Source: Lunularia cruciata (lineage: Eukaryota > Streptophyta > Marchantiopsida > Lunulariales > Lunulariaceae). Taken from it: 64,000 nucleotides of DNA. The stretch covers positions 74,626,552-74,690,551 of the forward strand of contig OX419756.1 of assembly GCA_948567375.1 (NCBI GenBank), read 5' to 3'. A program made the translations under genes and the position numbers. The notes under the pieces were generated by a model. The model made no database searches. It was not told where the DNA came from and saw only the letters and a program-made list of their open reading frames with translations. Below are positions 34,804 to 46,253 of this stretch, piece after piece (position 1 is the stretch's first letter; each line of letters starts with the position of its first letter).

Positions 34804-36383
34804 TCTCAATCACTCAAGAAGTTCCAATGGAGTACAAGGAGATTGTGGATTTTGTGACAAGAGGTTACTATCCAAAAGGGATGCATGCTAGAGAGAGGAA
34901 GGCCCTTGCAACAAGATCTAGACCTTACATAATGGTGGAGGATATTCTTTTTCACCTAGTAGCAAATGGTCTACTTCAAAGAGAAATGGGTAAGGAAGAG
35001 TCTATCCTACTCATAAAGGAGTTTTATGAAGGTTTAATGTGTGGATGACACTTTGCAAGAAAAGTGATTGCTTTCAAGATTCTAGATGCAGGTTACCATT
35101 GGAGATGGATTTTCAAGGATTGTCTTGATTATTGCAAAATTTGTCATGTTTTTCAAGCTTTTGCTAGAAAGTCTATGTCCACTCCACCACTTAGATCAAC
35201 TCCATTACTAAGACCTTTTGAGAAGTAAGGAATTGATTTTGTAGGTCCTCTCAATAGAACCCCAATGAACACCGGTATATTATGGTAGTTACTAATTACC
35301 TTACCAAGTGGGTTGAGGCTAGACCATTGAGGGACGCAAATGAAGATGAAGTGGGTAGATTTCTTTATGAATGCATTATCACTAGGTATGGATGCTCTTT
35401 GGAGTTGGTTTCTAACAGAGGGGGAGAGGGAGAGAGTTTACATGAAGCATCACTACAGCCATGCTACAACATTTCTCTATCACACATAGAGTAACTACAT
35501 CATATAAGGAATTGATTTTGTAGGTCCTCTCTATAGAACCCCAATGAACACCGGTATATTATGGTAGTTACTAATTACCTTACCAAGTGGGTTGAGGCTA
35601 GACCATTGAGGGACACAAATGAAGATGAAGTGGGTAGATTTCTTTATGAATGCATTATCACTAGGTATGGATGCTCTTTGGAGTTGGTTTCTAACAGAGG
35701 GGGAGAGGGAGAGAGTTTACAGGAAGCATCACTACAGCCATGCTATAGCATTTCTCTATCACACATAGAGTAACTACATCATATAAGGCAAATTCCAATG
35801 GCTTGGTAGAGAGAACCAATCAGACCTTGTGCATGATGTTGGCCAAAGATGCAGAAATGGAGGGGACTAAACATCATTGGGACAAGAGGATTCATGCAGT
35901 TTTGTGGGAGTATAGGACAACCATGAAGACTTCCATCAGATATCTCCATTTCAATTGGTATATGGTACTGAGTCTACTTTACCTATTCACTTTGGTCTTC
36001 CTACCTTCCAAAGCATTCATAGGAGATTGAAGAAAGCACAAGGAGGTGATGCAAAGAAATCAAGGAAGGATCAACTCATGGAGTTGGAAGAGGTAAGAGC
36101 AATTGCTATGGTTTGAGTGGAGCAAGCCCAAAGGAAACAAAAGAAGAGCTATGACAAGAGGCAAGGCAAGAAGAAAGTGGTGCCTTTCAAAGAAGGTGAT
36201 AAGGTAATGTTGTTTGATTTTATTCAATTCAAGAGAGTACAAAAGAAGTTTTTGCCTAAGTACTTTGGACCTTTCATGGTGGAGATGGTGAGGGGCAATT
36301 ACACCTATGATCTCAAGGAGTTGGGAGGAAGACACTTTGATAGGATTAACCATGATAAGTTGAAGATGTATCATAGAAGGTAG
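34767..36383 (+). pseudogene. Family D integrase with in-frame 279-bp duplication
   Basis: Seen: GYYPKGMHARERKALATRSR, then the zinc-binding part (AGYHWRWIFKDCLDYCKICH). The catalytic core (GIDFVGPL, TNYLTKWVEARPL, CIITRYGCSLELVSNRGG) is present twice, at 35227-35505 and 35506-35784. It is followed by MVERTNQTLCMMLAKD, the glutamate segment. The C-terminal domain RKQKKSYDKRQGKKKVV and FGPFMVEMVRGNYTYDL is open at 36117-36383. No chromodomain is seen. Non-functional because of stops and the duplicated core. Confidence 0.8.
35227..35784 (+). repeat. 279-bp tandem duplication inside integrase
   Basis: AAGGAATTGATTTTGTAGG occurs at 35227 and 35506, and CACACATAGAGTAACTACATC ends both copies. 279 bp equals 93 codons. 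The copies differ at only a few positions, so the duplication is younger than the element's stops. Confidence 0.93.
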
Positions 36384-36419
36384 AGAGACCTTCACTTTGA
36401 GGACAAAGTGAAAACTTAG

Positions 36420-36431
36420 TCTGGAGGTAAA
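36420..36431 (+). promoter_or_regulatory. Family D polypurine tract
   Basis: TCTGGAGGTAAA directly precedes the 3' LTR start TGTAACACTC at 36432, the position of the plus-strand primer. Confidence 0.6.
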
Positions 36432-37340
36432 TGTAACACTCATTTGTGCATGTGTGTGGTATTGTGATATTTAGCTTGGTATTACAAATACTTGAGAGAT
36501 AGTATTTATATAGAGATAAACAATGGTTCTACATTAGTCATCATTAGCTAAAGTTAATCATAGCTAAGATAGTGGGGACCTTACTTTAGAGAAAGTGGAA
36601 AAGATGAGCACCACTATTTTGGATTCTAGTGTATTGACTTGATATTATTCCTAGGTGTTTGACTTTGAAGAAAGAGTTGAGAACTCTTGGGCTCACAAGC
36701 CTTTTTTTGGATTCTTCTATAGTCCAAGGATAGCCCATGTGAAGGAATCATTGACTTAGTGGTTGGGTCAAGATAAGATCACATGCTTAGTAATATGCCT
36801 ATGTGGATAGATATTCCTTTATACTTTTTGACTTTACTTGACTTTTAGCCTAGTAACTTGAGTTACTATAGTAAATAGTAACTTTAGTGCATAAATATTT
36901 CACAAGTATATAAACAAGGGCTGAGGAGTGTGGTGCCCACATTTTTTGTTTTTTTTAAATAGAGAAGAAGAAGTGTATAGAGCAATCGGATTGCGCCTGT
37001 ATGGCCAAAGAAGGCAAAGAAAAGAGTCTTCGGGATGAAACCCGATGTAAAGTGACTTTGGGTCATAAGGCAAAGTACTCAGATATACCTTATCAGCATA
37101 CAACCCAAAGTAAGGAATCTTTGTATTGGGGGGAGCTCAACCTAAGGCAAAGATAGTCTAACAACCTTTCATCGGGGCAAGAAATTCAAGAAGGGACCGT
37201 TCAAAACCGGCGGCCCATATGCGTGAAGTACGATGGACAGTGACATACGCATACAAGAGGTGTGATTTCTTAGTAGAAACTCAAATTGAAGAGAGACAAA
37301 GAAAGCACAACTCTATAAAAATTGGGCTAACGATGAAGCA

Positions 37341-38095
37341 ATGTTGAGTAATTTTCCTTTGCCGTTGAGAAGTCGTCTTGTAGGTGATCATGGGAAGGGA
37401 AATAGAGTTGAAGACGCGCTAGTGTGTAGAGGAGAAGTTGAGAGAGTGCAATCGGGAGACATTGAGAAAGCAGGAGAGATGGGAGGAGCAAAGAAGAACT
37501 CAGAATTTGCAGTGAGGAATCATGCGATTCGGAGGCTAGACGTGATCATAGGAATCAAATTCTTCAGCCGACTTTGGATCACATTCTTGGCATGGAATTG
37601 GAATGTCAGTTTTCTAAGTTTCATGATCGAGATATTTGAGAGTAAGTGTCTCGATGGCCCCAAGGAAGAGGGGAAGAGAGGAAATCTGGCTCGCTGGATA
37701 GAGTCGGATTGGAGATTAGTGCTCAGGAGATAAGTAGGCACGGAGCAGGGTGCCACATTCTTGGGTTAGGGAGAAGTAGCAGAAGAGACTCAAGAAGTGA
37801 GAGATGCTTTCTCTTTGAAGAGAACAAAGAATGGGTATAAGGTTGAGAGTTACAAGGATCTAGTGAAGAGAAGGATCGTGAGTGCTCTCATAGTGATCCT
37901 GAAGCCGGAGAGAACGATTTATGGGATGAAACACCAAGCGGTGTTCTTCCATAAGTTGTTTGCAAGAGAACCAATTAACTGGGCAAGGTGCTTCCATGGG
38001 AGGATGAGACAAATGGTGTGGATTTGCGGGATATGTCACCTCCACACTACATTGTGCCGCTTGCAACACACTTCTACCTCGGGTTGAATTTGCTC
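37341..38095 (+). pseudogene. Element E N-terminal ORF region
   Basis: Open stretches 37341-37733 and 37797-38087 share a frame. They read as a helical domain with FFSRLWITFLAWNWN, then QAVFFHKLFAREPINWARCF and GRMRQMV. A +1 shift near 38020 continues with TSTLHYIVPLATHFYLGLNL to a stop at 38114. The INWAR plus following hydrophobic helix recalls the putative plant transposon protein domain seen in some plant retroelement ORFs; I hold that loosely. It feeds towards the acidic and coiled-coil part below and probably was one protein with it. Confidence 0.4.
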
Positions 38096-38227
38096 AATTT
38101 GGCGGAGCAAAATTGAATGGTGTCTCACTTCCATCCCAACTTGAGAAGAGAAGTCAATGTGTAGGAGTAGCAGTACATTCTTCAAATTCAAAGCACAGAT
38201 GAGTACTACGCAAAGACGGGTAAGTGT

Positions 38228-39916
38228 GTGGAGATAGAAGCGAGTACTCCAAAGTCAAAGAAGCGGAGTTGGCAAGGAGAAGCCGAAGACAAGACAAGAC
38301 CTCGAAAGACCAGGAGAGGAAACCCAAGGAGAGGCATGGTGATGATCATGTTAGAAGACAAAGACTCAGAAGGCAAAGCCGAGTGCAAGTCCAAAGACTC
38401 AAAATGCAAGGAAGAACCGGACCTTACGCTGCAAACTGGAGATATGAGTAGCGACAATGATGAAGGTGGAGAAATGACATTGGTACCAGCTGCTGCGGAA
38501 GAAGAAGAAGAAGTTCAGGTGGAGCTCGAGCCAAAAGATAATGAGAAGTTGGAGGATGAGATACCTGAGCCCGAGGAGAAGAAGCTTGCAATCCAGAGGG
38601 GAGTTCGTTCAAGACGCAAGGCAAAGTGTGAAGCCGGTCCGAGTAAGGCAAAGGAAGAAGCAAATGCTAGCTCGAGAAGTGAGGCATCAATTCCGGTACG
38701 ACAATTGCAGAGAAGGAGGTGAGTATCGGGTGAAGAAGAAGTAAGGAAGGAGATCGCTGCACAAGAGGAGGTAGTTACAAGTGATGGAGTGGAGTATCTA
38801 TGGGAGATTGTGTGTCCATTGTTGGTGAAGTTGGAGCACAAGAAGAAGGAGATGCAGTCAATATGTCCGGAGGTGAAGACTGTTTTGCAAGTATTGGCAA
38901 AATTAGAAGAAGAGAACTTGGAGTTGAAGAAGAGTATAACCCGAGGCAAGGAAGAAAGGGAAGTACTACGAGGGGAGGCAATAATGCAGAATCAAGTGAT
39001 TGAAGACTTGAAGAGAGAAGTGATGTATCAAGAGGAACTTGTTAAGAAGAGTGACATAGCAAGGGGAAGACAAGTAGCAGAGTATGAAATCTTGAAGCAA
39101 CAGTTTGTTGATTCAAGATTAGAAATTATCCATGCTATGGCGAGGGTAGCAGAGAAGGAACAAGAACTCAATAGAGTGATGGAGAGTGTAGAAGATAAGA
39201 AACAACTGTGGCAGCGGGAGTTGACAGTAAGATATAGGGAAGAAGAGAGATTACAAGAGTTACTTTGTAATCAGAAGGAGAAGATTGAGTAGAAGGAGAA
39301 GGAGAAAGAAATGGTGAAAGTTGAGTTTGAGGCAGAATTGGTGATGTACAGAGAAGATTGGCTTGCAGATCAGGAACAGGAAAGGAAGATGCAATTGGAG
39401 CCATTGAAGGAGATTGTCCTTAGAATGAACGCAATGCTAAGTATAGAGGCCAGCATTCAGATTGAAGAGACGAGGCTGCACAAGTTGAAGTTGTTGGTGT
39501 AGGAGACAAGGAGGAGACAGGCAAAAGACACAGATTTGAACGCGCTGTTAATAAGTCTTAGGACTCATGTAGATAGGAAAATATTAGAAGTAGAAGATAA
39601 TATCACAATTAGATTAGACTTAGTGAAATTAGAGATAGATAAACTTCGGAAAGACATTAGAGCCAAACCCAAAGTCGATGAAGTAGGAGTGCAGATGTCT
39701 TCGGAGTTACCATTGGAGACAATAGAGAAGAGTGGGTCAGGAAATAGAGAGTTAGATAGATTACCCACTAGTGCAATGTCGGATCAGGAAAGAGAATTGT
39801 TGGATCTGGTAGAAGATGTAGGAGATCTGAAACCTGAGGATAGAGCAGTAAGAAGTATAGTTACTTTGGGTTCGGGTTTGAAAGCCGAAGAAGAAGTAGA
39901 CATCGGATCGGATTAG
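38228..39916 (+). pseudogene. Element E acidic/coiled-coil protein, three in-frame stops
   Basis: Four open stretches (38228-38722, 38789-39292, 39311-39502, 39536-39916) share one frame, so about 563 codons are interrupted by only a few stops. Order: basic start (KSKKRSWQGEAEDKTRPRKT), a Glu/Asp-rich region (AAAEEEEEVQVELEPKDNE), a basic patch (RGVRSRRKAK), and then long heptad-like helices (KLEEENLELKKSITRGKEER, KEQELNRVMESVEDKKQL). The tail is acidic and ends EEEVDIGSD. No enzyme motif. Such a layout suits a structural or nucleic-acid-associated protein. No family recognised. Confidence 0.6.
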
Positions 39917-40035
39917 TAACCGATTTGAGATTTGTATAGGCAGATATGAAGGGGTAATTTGTCATTTTGGATTTGCAAGTTTGTGAAAGGCATTTGGAAG
40001 AGGTACATTAGGAAGATAACTATCAATTGCTTTAG

Positions 40036-40042
40036 TATTTAA
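40036..40042 (+). promoter_or_regulatory. TATA-like box in element E
   Basis: TATTTAAGAG lies 700 bp before the 3' end of E, downstream of the ORF. If E is an LTR this would be its promoter. A 29-bp tandem duplication (AGTGTGTGGAGAATTTC type) follows at 40171-40228. Confidence 0.35.
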
Positions 40043-40788
40043 GAGTGGCATTCGTAGTCAGATGTTGTTCAGTGCTCATTTTTTCTAAGAATAGATAAAG
40101 CAAAGTGCTATGAAGTAGTGCTCGTCGCTTAAGCTTAATTCCGAGTATCAACTTTGCAATTGTGTTTGTGAGTGTGTGGAGAATTTCAAAGTGCAAGTTA
40201 GTGTGTGGAGAATTTCAAAGTGCAAGTTAGTGTGCTTGTTGGATGTTGGATTCCGTAGCCTTGATCTTCATTCTGTGTGTTTGATCCTGAGTGAAGTGCA
40301 ATCGAAGCAATGCCTTGACAGATCTGAGAGGAATTGTAGTGTTGGTAATATTCTGCATTTGTGAGTGCAGTGTGAGGTTGATGTGAAGCAATTTCAATCA
40401 AGGAAGTTGTGCCTTTGGTGGAGGGGTGGAACACAATTCTGAGGCAAAGTCGTTTTATAGTGAAGTGCCATTTTTGGGAGAGCCTGAATCATCACAATCA
40501 AGATTGTTTGGAAAGATTTGATGGAGTTGTGATTAAGGTGTGTGAATTCGTGACAAGACTAAGAGTCAGTGCTTGTTACTCTCTTACGGGTGTGGTTTCT
40601 ACCTGAGAGACTAAAGAACTCAAGAAGAACTACAATTGTTACTTTGCTTTGTATTTGACCAATTCTGAATCGTATCTCTGCAGGAACAAACTTTACTTAC
40701 CCGATTACTACAAAAGTGATATTTGCCGGGTTGTCACATGGAGGTACTCATTGTCCTTTCATTTGCAAATATCTCTCTTTCATTGGGT

Positions 40789-41337
40789 AAAGAAACATAA
40801 AGCTTTGCACTTAATACTCCAATGCCCAAAAGGAGCACCTTGTCTTTATTATATAGCAAAGAGGATCCCCTCAAAGGAAGCTCCACCCTTGGATCAAGTA
40901 CATGAATTGGTGACATATCAGAAATTTTCACCCTTAGATTAGTTGCATGGATGGGTGACATGTTGGTCCTTGTCTTATTTGGTTGGTAAAACAAGTTTGA
41001 CCAAAGGAAATCTTTTTGTAGGAAGCTCAAAATTGCATGGATGAGGTATTATTGGAAAGCTCTTGGTGAAACAAATAGTTTAGGGGGAGGGGATCAAGGC
41101 TGAGCTTTTATGACTGGGGGGCATCCAAACCAATTTTGGGGTCTAATTCATTCATTTGGGCCTCCAAAATTGGCTCTAAAGTTTTTTGGGGTGTTTTCAA
41201 CTCCTACTCTATTAGTGGAAGTACTCTTTTGGTAACACCTTTATCTGATCTACTAAGTCCATCATATATAGCATCCTTTTAGATGTTACAAAGCCAATTT
41301 CCATCTTTAGATAATATGTCTAGCTATTGGTACTACA
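40789..41337 (-). repeat. Family A 3' LTR (minus), end-truncated
   Basis: 549 bp, beginning (minus) TGTAGTACCAATAGC at 41337. It is preceded on that strand by the purine tract AAAGGGGGAGGTT (41338-41352). The distal ~33 bp found in the copy at 28131 are missing where it joins the D LTR. Confidence 0.85.
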
Positions 41338-41559
41338 AACCTCCCCCTTTTTAAGATGCAACATTCTTGTTGCAAAGTTGTTGCTCAAAAGATTGCACTA
41401 ATATCGGTGCATGGTTCAAGTTGGTTGTTGGTTTCCATGTTGCCTCATACACTAGTTACCCTTTCCAATGTACAAGATATTCCACATGTGGATTGTGGAG
41501 CGATCTAGGTGCATATCTATGTAGTAAGGAAAGATGAAACATTGATTGGATCCTGATGC

Positions 41560-42600
41560 ATGGTAGTAGCTCAAGGTAATAGGCCACTATGCCAATTCAA
41601 TGAAGGATGGGAAAAGGCCCAATAAAATGAGGTTTGAGCTTCCAAGGTCCAACTAAAGTGAGGTTTGTTGTGGACAGCTAGACTTAATCCCCAACATTGA
41701 ACTCCATGTGCTAGCAATGTGCATCTACATTTTTTTCTGTCAATTTTAGGCAATCTGCAACCTATGCTTGGCGTTCTCCACATATTGTTGGATTCTAGAA
41801 ACAAAAGTGTTGACAATGTCAACCTTGGTAGCCATTGGGTGGACCTTCATCAAGCTTAAAGGAGTGAAAGGATACTCTCCATATATGAGGAATAATAGTG
41901 TAACTTTTGTAGATGCATTTGTTGAATTATTGTATGCAAACTCCACCGATGGAAATAAGGTGTCCCACCTCTCTTGCTCATCTAAGGTGAAGTCCTAGAG
42001 CATGTCCTCATCAATGAAATTAATTTGCTCTATTTTTCCATCTGTTTGTGGATGGTAAGATGTAGACTTGGCCAGTTTAGGGTTGAAAACACCAAAGAGT
42101 GTTCTTTAGAATAAACTAGCAAATTGAGTGTCTTTATTGGTGATGAGTACTCAAGACAAGAAATGGTGAGAAAAAACTACTATTAAGTGCAATTGAGTTA
42201 ATTATGGAGCAATCATGTCCTTGGTGGTAGGACGTACATGAATCATTTTGCTAAGTTGGTTGACAAAGACTATGATGGAGTCAAATCCAATGGTGGTCTT
42301 GGGCAATTCACAAACTAGATCTATGTTTACCTATTCCTAACATTGTATAGGAGTGGGAGGGAGTCTTATGGGAGCTTGATTAAAAGCTTTATTTTGTTGA
42401 TAGAGTAGATAGCTTTGAACATACTCCATGATATTGTTGCTCATCTATGGTCATATCATTGCTCATCTTTGGTGAATAGTAATGGCATTTGATTGCATCT
42501 AAAGTCTTGTTTGCTCCAACATGACCTGCAATGGTAGAATCATGAATTCTACTAGGATGGTGGTTCTTATATCTATGGCAATTGGGATCCATAACTTGCC
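41560..42600 (-). pseudogene. Family A integrase
   Basis: Minus-strand pieces: zinc-binding region IHDSTIAGHVGANKTLDAIK and HYYSPKMSNDM (42592-42440), the core start ELPKTTIGFDSIIVFVNQLS (about 42300-42240), YHPQTDGKIEQIN (about 42062-42020), and MEFAYNNSTNASTKVTLLFL and YGEYPFTPLSLMKV (41946-41850). The C-terminal part is split over frames (HFSWTLEAQTSFYWAFSHP). No chromodomain seen. Many stops. Confidence 0.78.
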
Positions 42601-42759
42601 ATTATGAAAGGTGAGTCCTTGGGTATTAGTGACGCCTTTGGTTGATTGAGCACCTACAATCTATGGGTTAGTTTTCATAGTAGCAAGAATCCTTGGCCAA
42701 AATTCTAGATTCATCATGATCTTTATACTAGATTGTTTGCCATAGGCATTTTGGTGAAT

Positions 42760-43160
42760 GCATCTACAAGTTGCTTCTTGCCTTCCACATTGGTGATCAT
42801 CATGTTGAATCATTGTCTCCACTTTGCCCACCTAACCTATTGATGAGATAGATCTTTTTATGTCTTGAGGTAGACTAGAAGTTTGTGGTATATCTACACT
42901 ACAAAATACCTTTTTGCCAAGCTAATGCTTCCAATGCTTGGTTGCAAGGATAATCACCAACTCTTCTCATTTGGTGGTGTGATAGTTGCATTCTGTTGGT
43001 AATAGCTCTCAAGAGAAATATGCAACTAGGTGTCATCTATCATGTCATTCCTGTTGTAGGATTGTTTTTATTTTCATGCCTAATGCATTGATAGCAAACT
43101 TAATTAGACATTTTGGATCATATTATTTCAAGATTGATGCATGTAGTAATGCATCTTTCC
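42760..43160 (-). pseudogene. Family A RNase H
   Basis: Degraded fragments, including SILK at the catalytic position, HLVAYFSxELLPTECNYHTT and EELVIILATKHWKHxLG, align with the gypsy RNase H. It is separated from the RT by the family B solo LTR at 43164-43539. Confidence 0.6.
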
Positions 43161-43163
43161 ATT

Positions 43164-43539
43164 TGGAAAAGATTGAGGAGAGAAATAAGAGAATGGAAGT
43201 GAAAGATCACATTGGGACTCTTGAATGAAAAAACTCCAAATCCCTATATAAGCTTGGGCTTTGGTATTTATAAGGAATATACAAGGCCCTTAAGCCACTT
43301 TCTTTGAGTGCAAGCCAAGTTAATCGAGAATCTTCTCAAGAAGCTTCTTTCTAGAAGCCACATACTTGGCATGCAAGCTAAACTTCCCAACAAACTTCCT
43401 CCTTGGTATGCACATTACCCAATACTTGGAAGTTACCAAGTAGCATCTTAGATACTTTTAGAATATTCTTAGCTAATTTGGCCTATTTGCAATTTTATTA
43501 GCCTTGACTAACTCAGCAATTAAACTCCATATTGTTACA
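43164..43539 (-). mobile_element. Family B solo LTR nested in family A
   Basis: 376 bp, minus orientation: TGTAACAATATGGAG at 43539 to CAATCTTTTCCA at 43164. Flanks CCATT/ACATT are a 5-bp target-site duplication with one mismatch. It has a TATA (TATTTATAAGG region reads inverted near 43270) and fewer GAAGCTTC modules than other copies. Confidence 0.85.
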
Positions 43540-43544
43540 ACATT

Positions 43545-44157
43545 CATGAAAGGCCAATTCTTGTGTGGTTCTCCATATTGACTTCTTCTCCTTGCCAAAT
43601 AGTGTTATTAGAAATTTTGCAACCTTAGAGAATTCCTTGATAGATTGACAATAGAACCCCATTAATCTAATCCTTTGGAGCACCTCATTTTTGAATGACC
43701 TCTATTTTATTTGTTAACATTTGGGTACGTTTTGCACTTACTCTATGCCTCAAGTAGTCTACTTCAAACTTGTCAAACTCACACTAGGGCATAAAATTGA
43801 TTATGTCATGGTATCTAGAGGACTTCTCATAGATGTTGCTTGTGTTCTATCATTGTCCTATTGTAGACTAAGATGTCATACAAGAAAATGATAACAAATT
43901 TATCAAAATGGTATCACTAGGTACTCAAAGTGACCATACCTTGTTCAAAAGGCAATTTTATGTATGTCTTCCTTTGAAATCTTGATTTGGTTGTAACCAC
44001 TCCGCAAATCAAGTTTAGAAAAGTGTTTTGCCTTGTTGAGTTGATTGAATAAGTCATCCATGTGCAATAAGGGGTATTTATTCTTCATTATTTGTTGATT
44101 TAGGCCTTGATAGTCAATGCACATGCACATTGTTCCATCTTTCTTCTTCATAAACAA
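43545..44157 (-). pseudogene. Family A reverse transcriptase
   Basis: Minus strand 44157-43945 is open: [35 protein letters not shown] and [15 protein letters not shown], the gypsy RT fingers/palm. The catalytic segment downstream reads FLYDILVYNRTMIEH (about 43900-43855), where FLYD replaces FLDD. Stops follow. Non-functional. Confidence 0.82.
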
Positions 44158-44302
44158 GATAGAAGTGATACATTAGATTGAATAAACCCTTTCCATAACA
44201 ACTCCTTAATTTAAGCCTTACATTCCTCTAACTCATGAGGCGATAGTTGATATGGGGCCTCAGAAGGAGGTGTCATCCTCAAAATAAGCTCAATTTTATG
44301 AT

Positions 44303-44640
44303 CTACTCTTCTTTTTTGTGGTAATCTTGAGGGTAAATCATTTGAAAAGACATCTTGAACTCATCGACTACATCTTTCAAATTCTTAGGAATTTTTCCAT
44401 TGAGTTGTGCACTCTGGACTTCTTTTATTAGACCTATGAAAAAATTATTTTTCTTACCAATAATTGTTGTTCCTATGACATAGAGAGGTAGTTCTTTCCT
44501 TTGTGATATTTCTTTAACACCAATGATTTTCCATTGGCTAGTTCTCACTTCTTTTGTTCTCCAATCAACCATGGGGTTGTAGTGCTCCATCCATGATATG
44601 CCTAAGATCAAATCATAATGAGCTAATCATATCATTCACC
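44303..44640 (-). pseudogene. Family A protease end and RT linker
   Basis: Open at 44611-44303. DLILGISWMEHYNPMVDWRT is the C-terminal flap-end segment of the gypsy aspartic protease (usual LGxxWL). The following ~80 residues are the linker into RT (NLKDVVDEFKMSFQ). The active-site D-S/T-G segment upstream is not recognisable. Confidence 0.72.
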
Positions 44641-45087
44641 ACTCAATCTTTTCTTGATGCTCTCCTATAGAGAGTGCTGCCTTTCTAGGTAATGACTCAA
44701 TCCTCTCTATCTAACCATTAAATAACTCTATTTCTTCATTCTCATGCTTCTTTAGTTCCATCTCCAACCTTATTACAATAAAGCAGGACAAGAAATTCTT
44801 TGTTGCTCCAAGGTCCATCAATATTCTCATATGATTGCCTTCTAGGATCCATTTATGACAATCAGTTATGCATTTTTATTCCTCAACCTTGCACACTTGT
44901 GCTCTTCTTCCCCCCACTTTTACTCTTCTCCATTGAGCCAATAAGGCCACAAGGTACATTTACTCATGATCTTTGTTTCCGAATGTGATTTCAACGTCTT
45001 CCTCTTCAATTCATCTCTCCATGTTGTTTGAAGGTTGCTTGAATTGAATTCAAGAGCCTCTAGGAAGACAAACACAATAATTGATGG

Positions 45088-46253
45088 CTATGTGCCTAAC
45101 TTGGCCACAATTGTAACAACATTGTGGTTTTGCTCAAGTCTCTTCTCCTCATGGGACTCTATCTCTCCCTTTCTTTGACTTGTCCCTTGGAGCAGCATGC
45201 TATTTGGTCTCAAAACCGAATGTTGCACACTTCCATAAGAACTAGTCCACAAATGGGGTATCTCAGCTTGATAGTGTTGCATTAGGATGATCCTTTCATC
45301 TCTTCCAAGCACCCCTATTATTTTATGAGAGCATGCAATTCAAAAATAGTGCAAGGATTTTGTACCATTACCTCTTGGAAATTCACTCTTGTAACCCCTG
45401 TTTGGAATTGTCCAGAGCCTTCATTAGACTCATATTGGTTATCATGATGTATATATCAAGAAATATCTCCATGTACTCTTGTATGTTGTTCTTTTTCTTA
45501 AACCCCAAAGTTGGGTTCAGGCCATCTACATCCACAGATTGGAAGTTCTTCAATAGCCCTTCTTGCATTGCCGTCCAAGTGATCTCTCTTCCTTCTACCA
45601 ACAAAAGTCATTCCCAAGCATTCTATCATGTGAGGGCTTTATCAGTCAAGTACTCACATGCAAACATATATGCAGAATGATGAGTGATCGTAGTTGTAAA
45701 TACTCAAAAGTATCAATTTATTCATGAAATCTAGTTTTCCACTACTTCCATGGAATGTTGTCCTTTATAAGGCTTGATGTTGCATGCTTTCTTTATCCAT
45801 AATAACAATGTGGCTCCATTGTTGACCATGTTGTTGTCATTGGCATGAGTAACTCTCTAGGTGCTTCGACTATTGGTACTAGGTTTTGGGATGGTTCCAC
45901 TTCTTGCATTACTTGATTGTTGTTGAAGGCACTTTATTGACTTTGCAATGCCTTCTTGTCTTCTTGATATCCCAAAACTCATTTAACATCCCCAATTTCC
46001 TAGCATTACATCCTACAACTACAGCTCAATGATTCATACACACGGCAAACACTCAATCGCTACTTCCTATTGGAATAGAGGGTTAATATGATCACTCAGG
46101 AAGAGGTATAAACTATTGGGACTACCATTGGAACCTCAGAGGCTATCACTCATTGATAATATCTCTTACCACAATTATGGACCCTGAAATCCCTAAACAT
46201 CACTTTCGGTCTAACTATATAATGGATTTTTACTTGCATGTTGAAAGGGAGAG
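45088..46253 (-). pseudogene. Family A gag
   Basis: Stretches 45604-45383 (LVEGREITWTAMQEGLLKNF, KKKNNIQEYMEIFLDIY) and 45312-45088 (ending in a knuckle-like NVVTIVAKLG region, Cys residues mutated) are capsid-type gag. Upstream remains are weaker and are cut at 46253 by the B element; the leader continues at 51761-52165. No start can be assigned. Confidence 0.6.

Larger units (their letters stand above)
29435..36928 (+). mobile_element. Family D Ty3/gypsy element (3' LTR continues at 40739)
   Basis: The 5' LTR is 29435-30064 and the 3' LTR starts at 36432. Domains in order are gag, CCHC, protease, RT fragment, RNase H and integrase, the gypsy order. The 3' LTR is split by element E and resumes for 50 bp at 40739-40788, where it is truncated. 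The RT core is replaced by an inverted LTR-containing segment. It lies inside the integrase of the minus-strand A copy. Left flank is TGTCT; the right target-site copy is lost. Confidence 0.87.
36929..40738 (+). mobile_element. Element E: 3.8-kb TG..CA insertion with coiled-coil ORF
   Basis: A unit running from TGTGGTGCCCAC to GGGTTGTCACA interrupts a family D LTR. The interrupted LTR is continuous in the other D copy (about 29913-29925), and flanks AGGAG/TGGAG form a 5-bp target-site duplication with one mismatch. No terminal direct repeats were found and no RT, integrase, protease or transposase is visible. It has a TATA-like TATTTAA at 40036 followed by ~700 bp to the end, as in R-U5 of an LTR. 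The best explanations are a very long solo LTR carrying an ORF, or a non-autonomous derivative. Its base composition is less AT-rich than its surroundings. Confidence 0.7.
36432..40788 (+). repeat. Family D 3' LTR split by element E
   Basis: 36432-36928 matches the first ~495 bp of the 5' LTR up to GGGCTGAGGAG. Element E follows, then 40739-40788 resumes with GGAGGTACTCAT and ends at CATTGGGTA, where it abuts a truncated family A LTR. About 270 bp of the 3' end is missing. Confidence 0.83.

Noticed and set aside
36929-40738. DNA transposon with terminal inverted repeats
   Set aside because: The two ends share only TGTG and a few scattered bases. A TG..CA terminus with a 5-bp duplication fits an LTR-type integration better, and no transposase is present.
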